Source of the DNA: Winogradskyella sp046545555
GTDB lineage: Bacteria > Bacteroidota > Bacteroidia > Flavobacteriales > Flavobacteriaceae
NCBI RefSeq assembly: GCF_046545555.1
Contig: NZ_JBHZTH010000001.1
Location: 1,054,001 to 1,118,000 of the forward strand
Direction of reading: 5' to 3'
Length of the DNA stretch: 64,000 nucleotides
Of this stretch, positions 8,364 to 16,999 are shown in pieces (positions within the stretch are counted from its first letter, which is position 1; each line of letters begins with the position of its first letter). Made by a program: the position numbers and the translations under genes. The notes below the pieces were generated by a model, which was given only the letters and a program-made list of their open reading frames with translations, had not been told where the DNA came from and made no database searches.

Positions 8364-10034
8364 ATGAAAAAAGTAATCATCATTGTAATACTGAGTATTA
8401 TGTTAGCCAATTGTAAAAACAATTCTGATTTAGCAAAGAATGAAGCTATACCAGAATTAGAAACACCTTTTGTTTGGGAAGGTGCTAATTTATATTTTTT
8501 ACTAACCGATAGATTTAATAATGGTGATACTTCTAATGATATTAATTTTAAAAGGACCAAAGAGACCGCAAAACTTCGTGGATTTAAAGGCGGTGATATC
8601 AAGGGTATAACTCAAAAAGTTAAAGATGGCTATTTTACAGATTTAGGAATCAATGCCATATGGATGACACCAATAGTGGAGCAGATACATGATGGTACTG
8701 ATGAAGGTACAGGTGTAACCTATGGATTTCACGGCTATTGGGCAAAAGATTGGACACAGATAGATCCTAATTTTGGAACAAAAGAGGATTTACATGAGTT
8801 GGTAAAAGAAGCACATTCGAAGGGTATACGCATTGTTTTAGATGCTGTTATCAATCATACAGGTCCAGTAACTGAAAAGGATACTGCTTGGCCAGATGAA
8901 TGGGTTAGAACTGATAAGAAATGCACTTTCGACAGCTACGATAATACAGTGACTTGTACATTAGTGGCGAATCTTCCGGATATTAGAACGGAATCTAACG
9001 ACAATGTAGACTTACCACCACAGTTAGTAGACAAATGGAAAGCGGAAGGACGATATGAGCAAGAAGTAAAGGAGTTAGACGATTTTTTTGAACGTACAGG
9101 TCATCCAAGAGCACCACGTTTTTATATCATGAAATGGTTAACAGATTATATAACTGAATTCGGTGTCGATGGTTATAGAGTAGATACCGTAAAGCATACT
9201 GAAGAATATGTGTGGCAAGAATTTAAGGTGGAATGCGATTACGCATTTTCAGAATACAAGAAAAATAATCCAGAAAAGGTACTAGATGATAATACCTTTT
9301 ATTTGGTAGGTGAAATTTATAATTATAATATTAGTAGTGGTCAATTTTATGATTTTGGTGATAGAAAAGTTAATTATTTTAATCCACCAAGCTTTCATAG
9401 TTTAATCAACTTTGAGTTTAAATGGAATTCTAAAGAATTAAGTTATGAAGAATCATTCAAGAAATATTCAGACACACTAAATGGTGTATTAAAAGACTTT
9501 GGTACGTTAAATTATTTGACTTCTCATGATGATGGGAGTCCTTTTGATAAAACTAGAAAGAAACCATTTGAAACTGCAACACGATTATTATTATCGCCAG
9601 GAACCTCGCAAGTATACTATGGAGATGAATCTTCGAGATCTTTAGTTATATCAGGAACAGAAGGAGATGCAACATTACGTTCATTTATGAATTGGGACTC
9701 TATTGCTAAGCGTCCAAGAACGAAGCAAGTTTTAGCACATTGGCAAAAATTAGGAAAGTTTAGAGCAAATCATCCTGCTCTTGGTGCTGGTGTCCATACT
9801 ATGATTTCTGAATCGCCTTATTATTTTAAAAGAGTTTTCAAAAAAGATGATTATGAAGATAAAGTAGCTGTTGGTTTAGACTTACCCAAAGGTTCTAAAA
9901 CTATTAATATAGCTGATGTCTTTAAGGAAGGGGATAAAATTCGTGATGCTTATTCTAATAAAATAGCTGAAGTAATAAATGGAAGCATTACTATAGACAC
10001 TGAGTTTAATATTGTATTACTAGAAAAGCAATAA
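8364..10034 (+). CDS. GH13 alpha-amylase family lipoprotein
   Basis: A 556-residue lipoprotein (lipobox LANC, Cys17) with the GH13 barrel starting at LYFLLTDRFNNGDTSND. Region I is LDAVINHTG (159-167), region II GVDGYRVDTVKHT with nucleophile Asp274, region III YLVGEIYN with Glu317, and region IV LTSHDDGSP with His388-Asp389. Two cysteines (187, 198) inside the region I-II insertion may form a disulphide. It is the last gene of the phosphorylase operon, 4 bases after the other GH13 gene. The two amylases share little outside the GH13 motifs, so they probably differ in specificity rather than being a recent duplication. Function: degradation of malto-oligosaccharides at the envelope (inferred). 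Confidence 0.9.
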   Translation: MKKVIIIVILSIMLANCKNNSDLAKNEAIPELETPFVWEGANLYFLLTDRFNNGDTSNDINFKRTKETAKLRGFKGGDIKGITQKVKDGYFTDLGINAIWMTPIVEQIHDGTDEGTGVTYGFHGYWAKDWTQIDPNFGTKEDLHELVKEAHSKGIRIVLDAVINHTGPVTEKDTAWPDEWVRTDKKCTFDSYDNTVTCTLVANLPDIRTESNDNVDLPPQLVDKWKAEGRYEQEVKELDDFFERTGHPRAPRFYIMKWLTDYITEFGVDGYRVDTVKHTEEYVWQEFKVECDYAFSEYKKNNPEKVLDDNTFYLVGEIYNYNISSGQFYDFGDRKVNYFNPPSFHSLINFEFKWNSKELSYEESFKKYSDTLNGVLKDFGTLNYLTSHDDGSPFDKTRKKPFETATRLLLSPGTSQVYYGDESSRSLVISGTEGDATLRSFMNWDSIAKRPRTKQVLAHWQKLGKFRANHPALGAGVHTMISESPYYFKRVFKKDDYEDKVAVGLDLPKGSKTINIADVFKEGDKIRDAYSNKIAEVINGSITIDTEFNIVLLEKQ

Positions 10035-10057
10035 TTTACTTGTTTATTCGTAACAAA

Positions 10058-10098
10058 ATTTAGGTAAGGGCGTCTACTATTTAGCGACACACCTAAAT
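10058..10098. repeat. Inverted repeat after the maltose operon
   Basis: ATTTAGGT (10058-10065) is the exact reverse complement of ACCTAAAT (10091-10098), separated by 25 bases. It begins 24 bases after the last GH13 stop and ends 34 bases before the next start. It could be a weak terminator stem or an operator for the following gene; there is no U-tract, so termination is uncertain. Confidence 0.35.
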
Positions 10099-10132
10099 AA
10101 TCATTAACTTTACTTAGTAAAATTATTACGTT

Positions 10133-12505
10133 ATGGATATTAACGATAACATAGATTCCCCTTTAATCATAAAAGTTAGCTTTAATAAGCTTTTAAATCA
10201 GTATCAAAATTTAATAGAAGCTGATAATGATTTTATTGCCGCCAATGCACGTCGTGTATTAAAAATTGCCGATGATAATCCTATTCTTAGAGATGGATTT
10301 AGTGATTTAAATTTACTGAATACCTACGAAAAAGAGATTGAAGGTATTTTACAAGATTCTTTTAGCCCTATTCTTTCTAGAAATGAAATAAAGACGGCTT
10401 CAGTGCCTTTTCAAGATATTATCTTTAACTCCTCTAAACGTTTCAAGTCTATTTTAGAAACTGCCGGAGATGATTTTGAGTTGCAGATGAAGAACATGCC
10501 GACTGACCAAAGGTATATAATAGCATGTACAATAATTCTTAACTTTTGTTATGGGTATAATTTAAATTTTAAAAGGCCATTTTTTTATGAAATACCAGAT
10601 GCAAATGGTATTATGCGTTATTATAAAATATTATATAATGCAGATTTTACCGAGATTGTACCAAAAAAGAATGCACCTAAAATTACGCAGAAAGATTATG
10701 ATGAATTACTAGATAATTTTGAAAATATTGAACTTTGGAAAGAAAAATTTCCACCAAATACTTATGAGTTTAAAGGATTTGTGATATCAAATATTTTTGA
10801 TGTTACAGATGATCAATCTATCTCAAACATTAAGTCATCTTTAATCGGTGAAGACAAGCGTAATGATGAAAGTTTTATGCAGAGTTTTTACGAAATTTTT
10901 CAATCATTATTTGGTCTTACAGATTTAGAAGTTGGTTTTTCTATTTTTAATCATGTAGAACAATCATTTGAGCGCGTTTATGGTGTTGGGATGAATAGTT
11001 TTTTACTCAATGATTTAGATAGTAAACCATGTTCAGAGGCCTTATGTGAATGGTCTTATAATAGACTTTTAAACGAAAATAAATATTTTTCTGTGTCAGA
11101 TATTGCAAGAGACTATAAGCGTTCTCAAGGCAAAGCAGCACATATAAAAGTGCTGCATCAACAAGGTTACAAAAGTGCAATATTTGCCCCTATAGCTAAT
11201 GAAAATGGTTTAATGGGTATTCTAGAAATTGTATCTAAAGCACCGAAGGCGTTAAATAGTATAAATGCAAATAAGTTAGTAGATGTAATGCCCTTTATAA
11301 TATCTGCCGTAGAAAGATCTCAAAATGAAGAAGAGAATTTAATAGAGGCAATCATTCAGAAGGAGTGTACATCAATACATCCAAGTGTACATTGGAGATT
11401 TGAAAAAGAAGCTAAGATTTTTATTAAAGATCAAATGAGTGGTAAAGAACCTAACTTTAATAAAATTGCGTTTGAGAATATATATCCTCTCTATGGACAA
11501 ATAGATATTAAGGGGTCTTCTGAAGCTAGAAATTGGGCAACACAACAAGACTTAACGTTACAGCTTACATCTATAAATGAAGTCTTGGAGGCAGCTACTA
11601 ATTTAGAAGGGTTGCCAATTTATGAACAGTATACATATCAAATTACTGACTTTCTAAAAGGTCTTTCATCCAATTTTCAAGTTGATAGTGAACATCAGAT
11701 TTCAAGATTCATAAAGGACGACGCAGAGCCATTATTAAAACACCTTTATACTAAAGATAGTTTAAAAGGTCTTGTCGATGACTACTTTAATAAAATAGAT
11801 GATGACGTAGATGTACTTTATCACCACAGAAAACAGTACGATGATACAATTGCCTTAATTAATAAAGAAATGGCTGCTCTTCTAGATCAAAAACAAGCGG
11901 AAGCCCAACTAATGTATCCACACTATTTTGAGCGCTTTAAAACAGATGGTGTAGAGCACAATATGTACATAGGCGAGTCACTTACAAAAGAAGATAGCTT
12001 TAATCCTATATATCTGTATAATTTAAGATTATGGCAATTACAGGTAATGGTAGAAATGGAAAATGCTTATTATCAAATGCAAACTGATTTCCCTGTACCT
12101 CTCGATGTGGCATCTATGATATTGGTATTTAATCAGCCATTATCTATAAGCTTTAGAATGGACGAAAAACAATTTGATGTTGACGGTACTTATAATGCAC
12201 GTTATGAAATTGTAAAAAAACGAGTTGATAAGGCTTATATAAAAGGTACGACAGAACGTGTAACTCAAAAGGGTAAAATTAGTATTGTTTATTCTCAGAA
12301 GGAGGATGAGAGAGAATATCTCAGGTATGTAAAATTTTTACAATCTAAAAAGTACTTAGATGATGATTTAGAGATCGTAGAGCTTCAAGATTTACAAGCT
12401 GTAACAGGCCTAAAGGCAATACGGGCTAGTGTGCTTTATCATAAAGAAAAAGATGATAAAGCCTTTTATACCTACGATGACTTAATGAAGGAGATTAAAT
12501 CTTAA
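10133..12505 (+). CDS. GAF-domain protein, function unknown
   Basis: A 790-residue soluble protein with no signal peptide or membrane segment. Residues about 235-400 resemble a GAF small-molecule-binding domain (the KSAIFAPIANENGLMGILEIVS stretch is the typical GAF core and is preceded by conserved-looking helices). The flanks, about 1-235 and 400-790, match no family I can name; they are mostly helical and charged. No kinase, cyclase, GGDEF or HTH output domain is visible. Its stop shares the tetranucleotide TTAA with the stop of the convergent HD-domain gene. Proteins of this size and layout appear to be common in Flavobacteriaceae (from memory). The bound ligand and role are unknown. Confidence 0.6.
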   Translation: MDINDNIDSPLIIKVSFNKLLNQYQNLIEADNDFIAANARRVLKIADDNPILRDGFSDLNLLNTYEKEIEGILQDSFSPILSRNEIKTASVPFQDIIFNSSKRFKSILETAGDDFELQMKNMPTDQRYIIACTIILNFCYGYNLNFKRPFFYEIPDANGIMRYYKILYNADFTEIVPKKNAPKITQKDYDELLDNFENIELWKEKFPPNTYEFKGFVISNIFDVTDDQSISNIKSSLIGEDKRNDESFMQSFYEIFQSLFGLTDLEVGFSIFNHVEQSFERVYGVGMNSFLLNDLDSKPCSEALCEWSYNRLLNENKYFSVSDIARDYKRSQGKAAHIKVLHQQGYKSAIFAPIANENGLMGILEIVSKAPKALNSINANKLVDVMPFIISAVERSQNEEENLIEAIIQKECTSIHPSVHWRFEKEAKIFIKDQMSGKEPNFNKIAFENIYPLYGQIDIKGSSEARNWATQQDLTLQLTSINEVLEAATNLEGLPIYEQYTYQITDFLKGLSSNFQVDSEHQISRFIKDDAEPLLKHLYTKDSLKGLVDDYFNKIDDDVDVLYHHRKQYDDTIALINKEMAALLDQKQAEAQLMYPHYFERFKTDGVEHNMYIGESLTKEDSFNPIYLYNLRLWQLQVMVEMENAYYQMQTDFPVPLDVASMILVFNQPLSISFRMDEKQFDVDGTYNARYEIVKKRVDKAYIKGTTERVTQKGKISIVYSQKEDEREYLRYVKFLQSKKYLDDDLEIVELQDLQAVTGLKAIRASVLYHKEKDDKAFYTYDDLMKEIKS

Positions 12506-13734
12506 AGATTTGTTGTTTGGAGAATATCTGTTACGTCAGCTGCTGAACCAGAATATTGAAATGCGATGCCAAAAGCAATTACGCTAATTATAATTCCTAC
12601 GGCAAATACAGTGTAAGTTAGCCTTAATAAATTATACTTTCTGTTTAAAACTAAACCTAAGAAATATAAATCTTTGGTTAATGAACCATACAGATAATCT
12701 TTGTCCTGCATCATTTCTTGCATAGCCCATTCAAATTCATCTAACTTCATTTTATGAAAATTTCCGAAAAACAAAAGATTTACTTTTTTGTTGGCAACAT
12801 CTTCTTTAGTGAATTTACCTCCACTTACATTTGGTCGAGTTGCGAGTACCGATAAAATAATCGAAATCACGGTAGATAGTGCAAAAATAGCTGTTGGCCA
12901 AATCAAATAACCGTTAGAAGGATTATCTAGTTTAGATACCAAATTAGAGAGTACTAACGAGATTATAATGGCATTAACAGATAGCAATATATTAGCTTTA
13001 GTATCCGCAATATCACTCAACGTAATATGATTTCTTAATGCAACCCTAAACATGGTCTCAATACCGCGATCTGGTAAGTCTAGCTTTTGTTTTTTAAATT
13101 GTAACTCAGCTTTTTTCTGTTTTAACTTCGCAGTATTTTCTTTGACTTTGTTCTGATCTTGAATAAGACTAGCAAGATTTTTTCCTTTTCTTTTTTGCCA
13201 TTTTTTTGTGGCGATTGAAGAGTGAAATGTATGATTAGTCAAAAAATCAATATTTTCTTGAAGCCATTCCGACTTAGTAGATTTCTTATCCTTGGTAAGT
13301 TCCCATTCTTTTCTTAGTAAAGAGGCATAGTCATTATATTTTTTACTGGAGATGTGAGCGCAATCAGCGTCTTTAATTAAACCCTCTAATTCGTTTGTAG
13401 GCTCATAATTCATTTCAGTCGCCATAATAATTTCTGAAATTACTTTAATGTCGTCATCAGAAACGTTTTGAGAATTAAGAAATGCAGTGGCTATTTTTAC
13501 ACTTTCTTTTTCGTGCCCATTTATAATTTTTGTAAACCCAATGTCATGAAACCAAGCGGCAGTTAAGAGTTGGAACTCCTGTTTTTTTGTTAAAGAACTT
13601 TCTTTAATTAATTCCTCAACTTTACCAACGACACGCTGTGTGTGCGATAGGTTGTGATATACAAATGAAGTATCTAAATTATCATTTAAATAGTTGATAA
13701 CGTACTTTTGAGATTCTTCTAAAATGGTTTCCAT
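12502..13734 (-). CDS. HD-domain protein fused to a Pycsar-effector-like (PycTM/DUF5706) membrane domain
   Basis: A 410-residue two-part protein. The N-terminal half is an HD metal-dependent phosphohydrolase: His31 (NLSHTQRVV), His63-Asp64 (WFHDIGF), His74 and Asp122/124 (KDADCAH) supply the metal ligands. A charged linker (about 180-220) leads to a C-terminal domain that opens with FRVALRNHITLSDIADTKAN, followed by membrane segments at about 249-266, 277-297 and 372-393. This matches the domain named PycTM (earlier DUF5706), the membrane effector of Pycsar anti-phage systems triggered by cyclic pyrimidine nucleotides. No pyrimidine cyclase is adjacent. The HD domain could hydrolyse a nucleotide signal. 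Housekeeping roles in Flavobacteria are equally possible. Confidence 0.8.
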   Translation of the reverse strand: METILEESQKYVINYLNDNLDTSFVYHNLSHTQRVVGKVEELIKESSLTKKQEFQLLTAAWFHDIGFTKIINGHEKESVKIATAFLNSQNVSDDDIKVISEIIMATEMNYEPTNELEGLIKDADCAHISSKKYNDYASLLRKEWELTKDKKSTKSEWLQENIDFLTNHTFHSSIATKKWQKRKGKNLASLIQDQNKVKENTAKLKQKKAELQFKKQKLDLPDRGIETMFRVALRNHITLSDIADTKANILLSVNAIIISLVLSNLVSKLDNPSNGYLIWPTAIFALSTVISIILSVLATRPNVSGGKFTKEDVANKKVNLLFFGNFHKMKLDEFEWAMQEMMQDKDYLYGSLTKDLYFLGLVLNRKYNLLRLTYTVFAVGIIISVIAFGIAFQYSGSAADVTDILQTTNL

Positions 13735-13858
13735 AGAATATTGTAAAAACGCTAATTTAAGAATTATTTGTTAGTCATATGATATGCGAATTAGTAACTT
13801 AGCGAAACATTCCTATTAAGGTCAAAGTAATGAATGTTTAATAGCGTTTTCTCAATAT

Positions 13859-15421
13859 ATGAAATTAAATATAAAAGATACTTTTAGTAAGGAATTGCCA
13901 TCAGATTCAAATCAAATAAATAGCAGGCGTAAAGTTTTTGAAGCTACACATTCTTATGTAAAACCCAAACCGCCTAAGGACCCCAAATTGGTTCATACAT
14001 CAAACCAAATTCTGAATGAAATAGGTTTAGATTCTCCAGATATTAATTCAGATGAATTTATATCCATTTTTTCAGGCGCTAAAGTCTATCCAAAAACAAG
14101 ACCATATGCGATGGCTTATGCTGGTCATCAATTTGGTAATTGGGCAGGGCAATTGGGAGATGGTAGAGCCATTAATTTGTTTGAAATAGAGCATAATAAT
14201 AAGCGTTGGGCATTGCAACTAAAAGGTGCTGGCGAGACTCCTTATTCACGACAAGGAGACGGATTAGCCGTACTAAGATCATCTGTAAGAGAATATTTAT
14301 GTAGTGAAGCTATGTTTTATTTAGGTGTACCAACAACTAGAGCTCTAAGTTTAATGTTGTCTGGTGAGAATGTGTTAAGAGATATGCTTTATGATGGAAA
14401 TGCAGATTATGAAAAAGGTGCTATAGTTAGCAGAGTTGCTCCATCCTTTATTCGATTTGGTAATTTTGAATTGTTTGCAGCTAGAAATGACATAAAGAAT
14501 TTAAAAAAACTTACAGATTATACCATCAAATACTTCTACCCAGAACTAGGGAAGCCATCAAAGGAAACCTATATAATGTTTTTTAGAGAAGTAGCAAACA
14601 GAACTCTAAAAATGATTATTCACTGGCAGCGTGTCGGTTTTGTGCATGGAGTAATGAATACTGATAATATGTCCATACTCGGATTAACCATAGATTATGG
14701 GCCTTATGGTTGGTTAGAGGGTTTTGATTTTGGCTGGACGCCAAATACTACCGATAAACAAAATAAACGTTATCGCTACGGTAATCAGCCAAATATTGGA
14801 TTATGGAATTTATTACAACTTGCCAATGCATTATATGCCTTAGTTGAAGAGGCGGAACCTTTTGAGACTATATTAAACCAATATCAAACAGATTTTGAAG
14901 CTAAATCACTTCAAATGATGAGATCTAAATTAGGACTAGAAATTCAAGATGAGAATGATGCTAAATTAATTTCTGATTTAGAGGATTGTTTATTGCAATG
15001 GGAAACTGATATGACAATTTTCTTTAGACTTTTGTCTAACTATAAAAAAGGCTTTTCTGATAAGGGTGTAGATATTGTCTATGACGCATTTTATAAGCCA
15101 GAAGATCTTAAAGAAGCAATTTTAAAACAATGGAAAGTTTGGTTTAAAAAATACGACCAAAGGTTACACAAAGAGATTTTAAGTGCTACTGATAGAAAGG
15201 CTAAAATGAACAGAATTAATCCCAAATATGTGCTTAGAAACTATATGGCACAATTAGCTATAGATGAAGCTAACAAGAACAAATATGATTTAATAAACGA
15301 GTTGTTTGAACTACTAAAAAAGCCATACGATGAGCAGCCATTAAATGAAAAATGGTTTGCTAAAAGGCCCGAGTGGGCAAGACACAAAGTAGGTTGTTCA
15401 ATGTTGTCTTGTAGTTCTTAA
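13859..15421 (+). CDS. selO: Protein adenylyltransferase SelO (YdiU family)
   Basis: A 520-residue SelO/YdiU pseudokinase-fold enzyme, normal length. Diagnostic stretches are YAGHQFGNWAGQLGDGRA (87-104), LKGAGETPYSRQGDG (121-135), NTDNMSI (267-273; Asp269 and Asn270 are the expected base and metal residues) and IDYGP (278-282; Asp279). The C-terminus ends in GCSMLSCSS, so Cys occupies the position of selenocysteine in eukaryotic SelO. SelO transfers AMP from ATP to Ser/Thr/Tyr of target proteins and is linked to oxidative-stress responses in E. coli. It heads a same-strand run with DUF427, an OsmC fusion and ergothioneine genes, which agrees with a redox role. Confidence 0.95.
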   Translation: MKLNIKDTFSKELPSDSNQINSRRKVFEATHSYVKPKPPKDPKLVHTSNQILNEIGLDSPDINSDEFISIFSGAKVYPKTRPYAMAYAGHQFGNWAGQLGDGRAINLFEIEHNNKRWALQLKGAGETPYSRQGDGLAVLRSSVREYLCSEAMFYLGVPTTRALSLMLSGENVLRDMLYDGNADYEKGAIVSRVAPSFIRFGNFELFAARNDIKNLKKLTDYTIKYFYPELGKPSKETYIMFFREVANRTLKMIIHWQRVGFVHGVMNTDNMSILGLTIDYGPYGWLEGFDFGWTPNTTDKQNKRYRYGNQPNIGLWNLLQLANALYALVEEAEPFETILNQYQTDFEAKSLQMMRSKLGLEIQDENDAKLISDLEDCLLQWETDMTIFFRLLSNYKKGFSDKGVDIVYDAFYKPEDLKEAILKQWKVWFKKYDQRLHKEILSATDRKAKMNRINPKYVLRNYMAQLAIDEANKNKYDLINELFELLKKPYDEQPLNEKWFAKRPEWARHKVGCSMLSCSS

Positions 15422-15478
15422 AATGAGTACTTCTGCGAGAGAGCCTTTAATAAATATAAAAGAATAAAAATATATAAT

Positions 15479-15760
15479 ATGAAAGCAATTTGGAATAATA
15501 AAATAATAGCAGAAAGTAATGATACAGTCGTAATAGAAGGCAACCATTATTTTCCTCACGAAAGTATTAATAAAGAATTTTTTATATCAAGTGAATTACA
15601 TTCGGTCTGTCCTTGGAAAGGTAAGGCCTCCTATTACACTATAGAAGTTGATGGTAAGCAAAATCCAGATGCTGCTTGGTTTTATCCTGAAGTATCTGAG
15701 TTGGCAAAAGGCATTAAAAATAGAGTTGCATTTTGGCGCGGTGTTACAATTAAAGAATAA
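15479..15760 (+). CDS. DUF427 domain protein
   Basis: A complete 93-residue DUF427 protein. Recognisable parts are KAIWNNKIIAES at the start, HYFP, then SVCPWKGKASYY and DAAWFYPEV, ending in NRVAFWRGV. The family is a small all-beta fold found widely in bacteria and often next to redox or nucleotide-binding genes; its biochemical role is unknown. It lies 57 bases after selO and 12 bases before the OsmC fusion, so it is likely part of the same transcript. Confidence 0.9.
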   Translation: MKAIWNNKIIAESNDTVVIEGNHYFPHESINKEFFISSELHSVCPWKGKASYYTIEVDGKQNPDAAWFYPEVSELAKGIKNRVAFWRGVTIKE

Positions 15761-15772
15761 ATTCAGCATAAA

Positions 15773-16996
15773 ATGAAAAGCACACGACTAAAAATAAAAA
15801 ACCGAAAAGGGTTAACTCTAAATGCAAGTTTAGAGTTACCAGCAAATCAAAAACCAAATTATTATGCCATTTTTGCGCACTGTTTTACATGTAGTAGCAA
15901 TCTTAACGCGGTAAAACACTTAAGTAGGGCGCTAACGCAAGATGGTTTTGCTGTATTGCGGTTTGATTTTACGGGTTTAGGCAGAAGTGAAGGTGAATTT
16001 GCAGACAGCCATTTCTCGGCTAATGTAGAAGATTTGTTAGATGTTCATTCTTACATGACCGAGCATTATGAAGTACCAAGTTTGTTAGTTGGTCATTCCT
16101 TAGGAGGTGCTGCGGTTTTGGTAGCTGCTTCCAAGATCGATGCGATTAAAGCTGTGGCAACTGTTGGTGCACCATCTACGGTAAATCATGTAACACATTT
16201 ATTTTCTCATCAAGTTGAAGACATTAAGAATAAAGGTAATGTTGAGGTTAATATCGGAGGAAGACCTTTCGTTATTAATGAAGACTTTGTTTCAGAATTT
16301 CAAAAAATTGATCTACCAGAAATAGTAAAAAACTTAAGAAAACCCCTATTAATTATGCATTCACCATTTGATAAAATTGTAGGTATTGAGAATGCTCAGC
16401 AGTTATATCATAATGCACTTCATCCAAAAAGTTTCGTCACATTAGACGATGCAGATCATTTATTGTCTCAAGAAAAAGACAGTAAATATGTAGGTGAGGT
16501 TGTTGGTACTTGGGCTAGACGTTATTTTCCTAAAGTAGAAAATAAGATGTTGAGCACAGATGGTGAACAATTAGTAGGTCATTTAAATATTGTAGAGGAT
16601 AATTTTACTACTTCGATACAGACGAAAAATCACACATTTATAGCAGATGAACCTGCCAGTGTTGGAGGTAATGATTTTGGACCTTCCCCATACGAATATC
16701 TTAATGCTGCCTTAGCTGCATGTACAGTAATGACCTTAAAGATGTATGCTGAGAGGAAGAAGTGGGAATTAGAAGAAGTATTTGTTTATATTTCTCATTC
16801 TAGAAAGCATAGTGATGATTTGCAAATTGAGGTAGATAAGCCAAAATATTTAGATCATATTAATAAAAAATTAAAATTTGTTGGTAACTTACATGCATCT
16901 CAGAAAGAACGTTTAAAAGAAATTGCTTCTCGTTGTCCAGTTCATAAAACCATAGCAAGTGAGGTCATTTTTGAGACCCAAATTATAATAGATTAA
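15773..16996 (+). CDS. Alpha/beta hydrolase-OsmC fusion protein
   Basis: A 407-residue bifunctional protein. The N-terminal half (about 1-255) is an alpha/beta hydrolase with nucleophile elbow VGHSLGGAA (Ser109), Asp200 (SPFDKIVG) and His229 (DADHLLS). The C-terminal half (about 265-405) is an OsmC/Ohr-like domain with its two redox cysteines, Cys317 in LAACTVMT and Cys388 in RCPVHKT. OsmC proteins reduce organic hydroperoxides by a Cys pair. The hydrolase half may release acyl or peroxide substrates, which is inference. No signal peptide, so cytoplasmic. The fusion is known in many bacteria. It lies only 3 bases before egtB. Confidence 0.93.
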   Translation: MKSTRLKIKNRKGLTLNASLELPANQKPNYYAIFAHCFTCSSNLNAVKHLSRALTQDGFAVLRFDFTGLGRSEGEFADSHFSANVEDLLDVHSYMTEHYEVPSLLVGHSLGGAAVLVAASKIDAIKAVATVGAPSTVNHVTHLFSHQVEDIKNKGNVEVNIGGRPFVINEDFVSEFQKIDLPEIVKNLRKPLLIMHSPFDKIVGIENAQQLYHNALHPKSFVTLDDADHLLSQEKDSKYVGEVVGTWARRYFPKVENKMLSTDGEQLVGHLNIVEDNFTTSIQTKNHTFIADEPASVGGNDFGPSPYEYLNAALAACTVMTLKMYAERKKWELEEVFVYISHSRKHSDDLQIEVDKPKYLDHINKKLKFVGNLHASQKERLKEIASRCPVHKTIASEVIFETQIIID

Positions 16997-16999
16997 ATA

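Noticed and set aside
12502..13734. A complete Pycsar defence operon
   Set aside because: No uridylate or cytidylate cyclase is next to the PycTM-like gene; the only cyclase in the window, at 43058-44896, has ATP-type specificity residues and lies 29 kb away.
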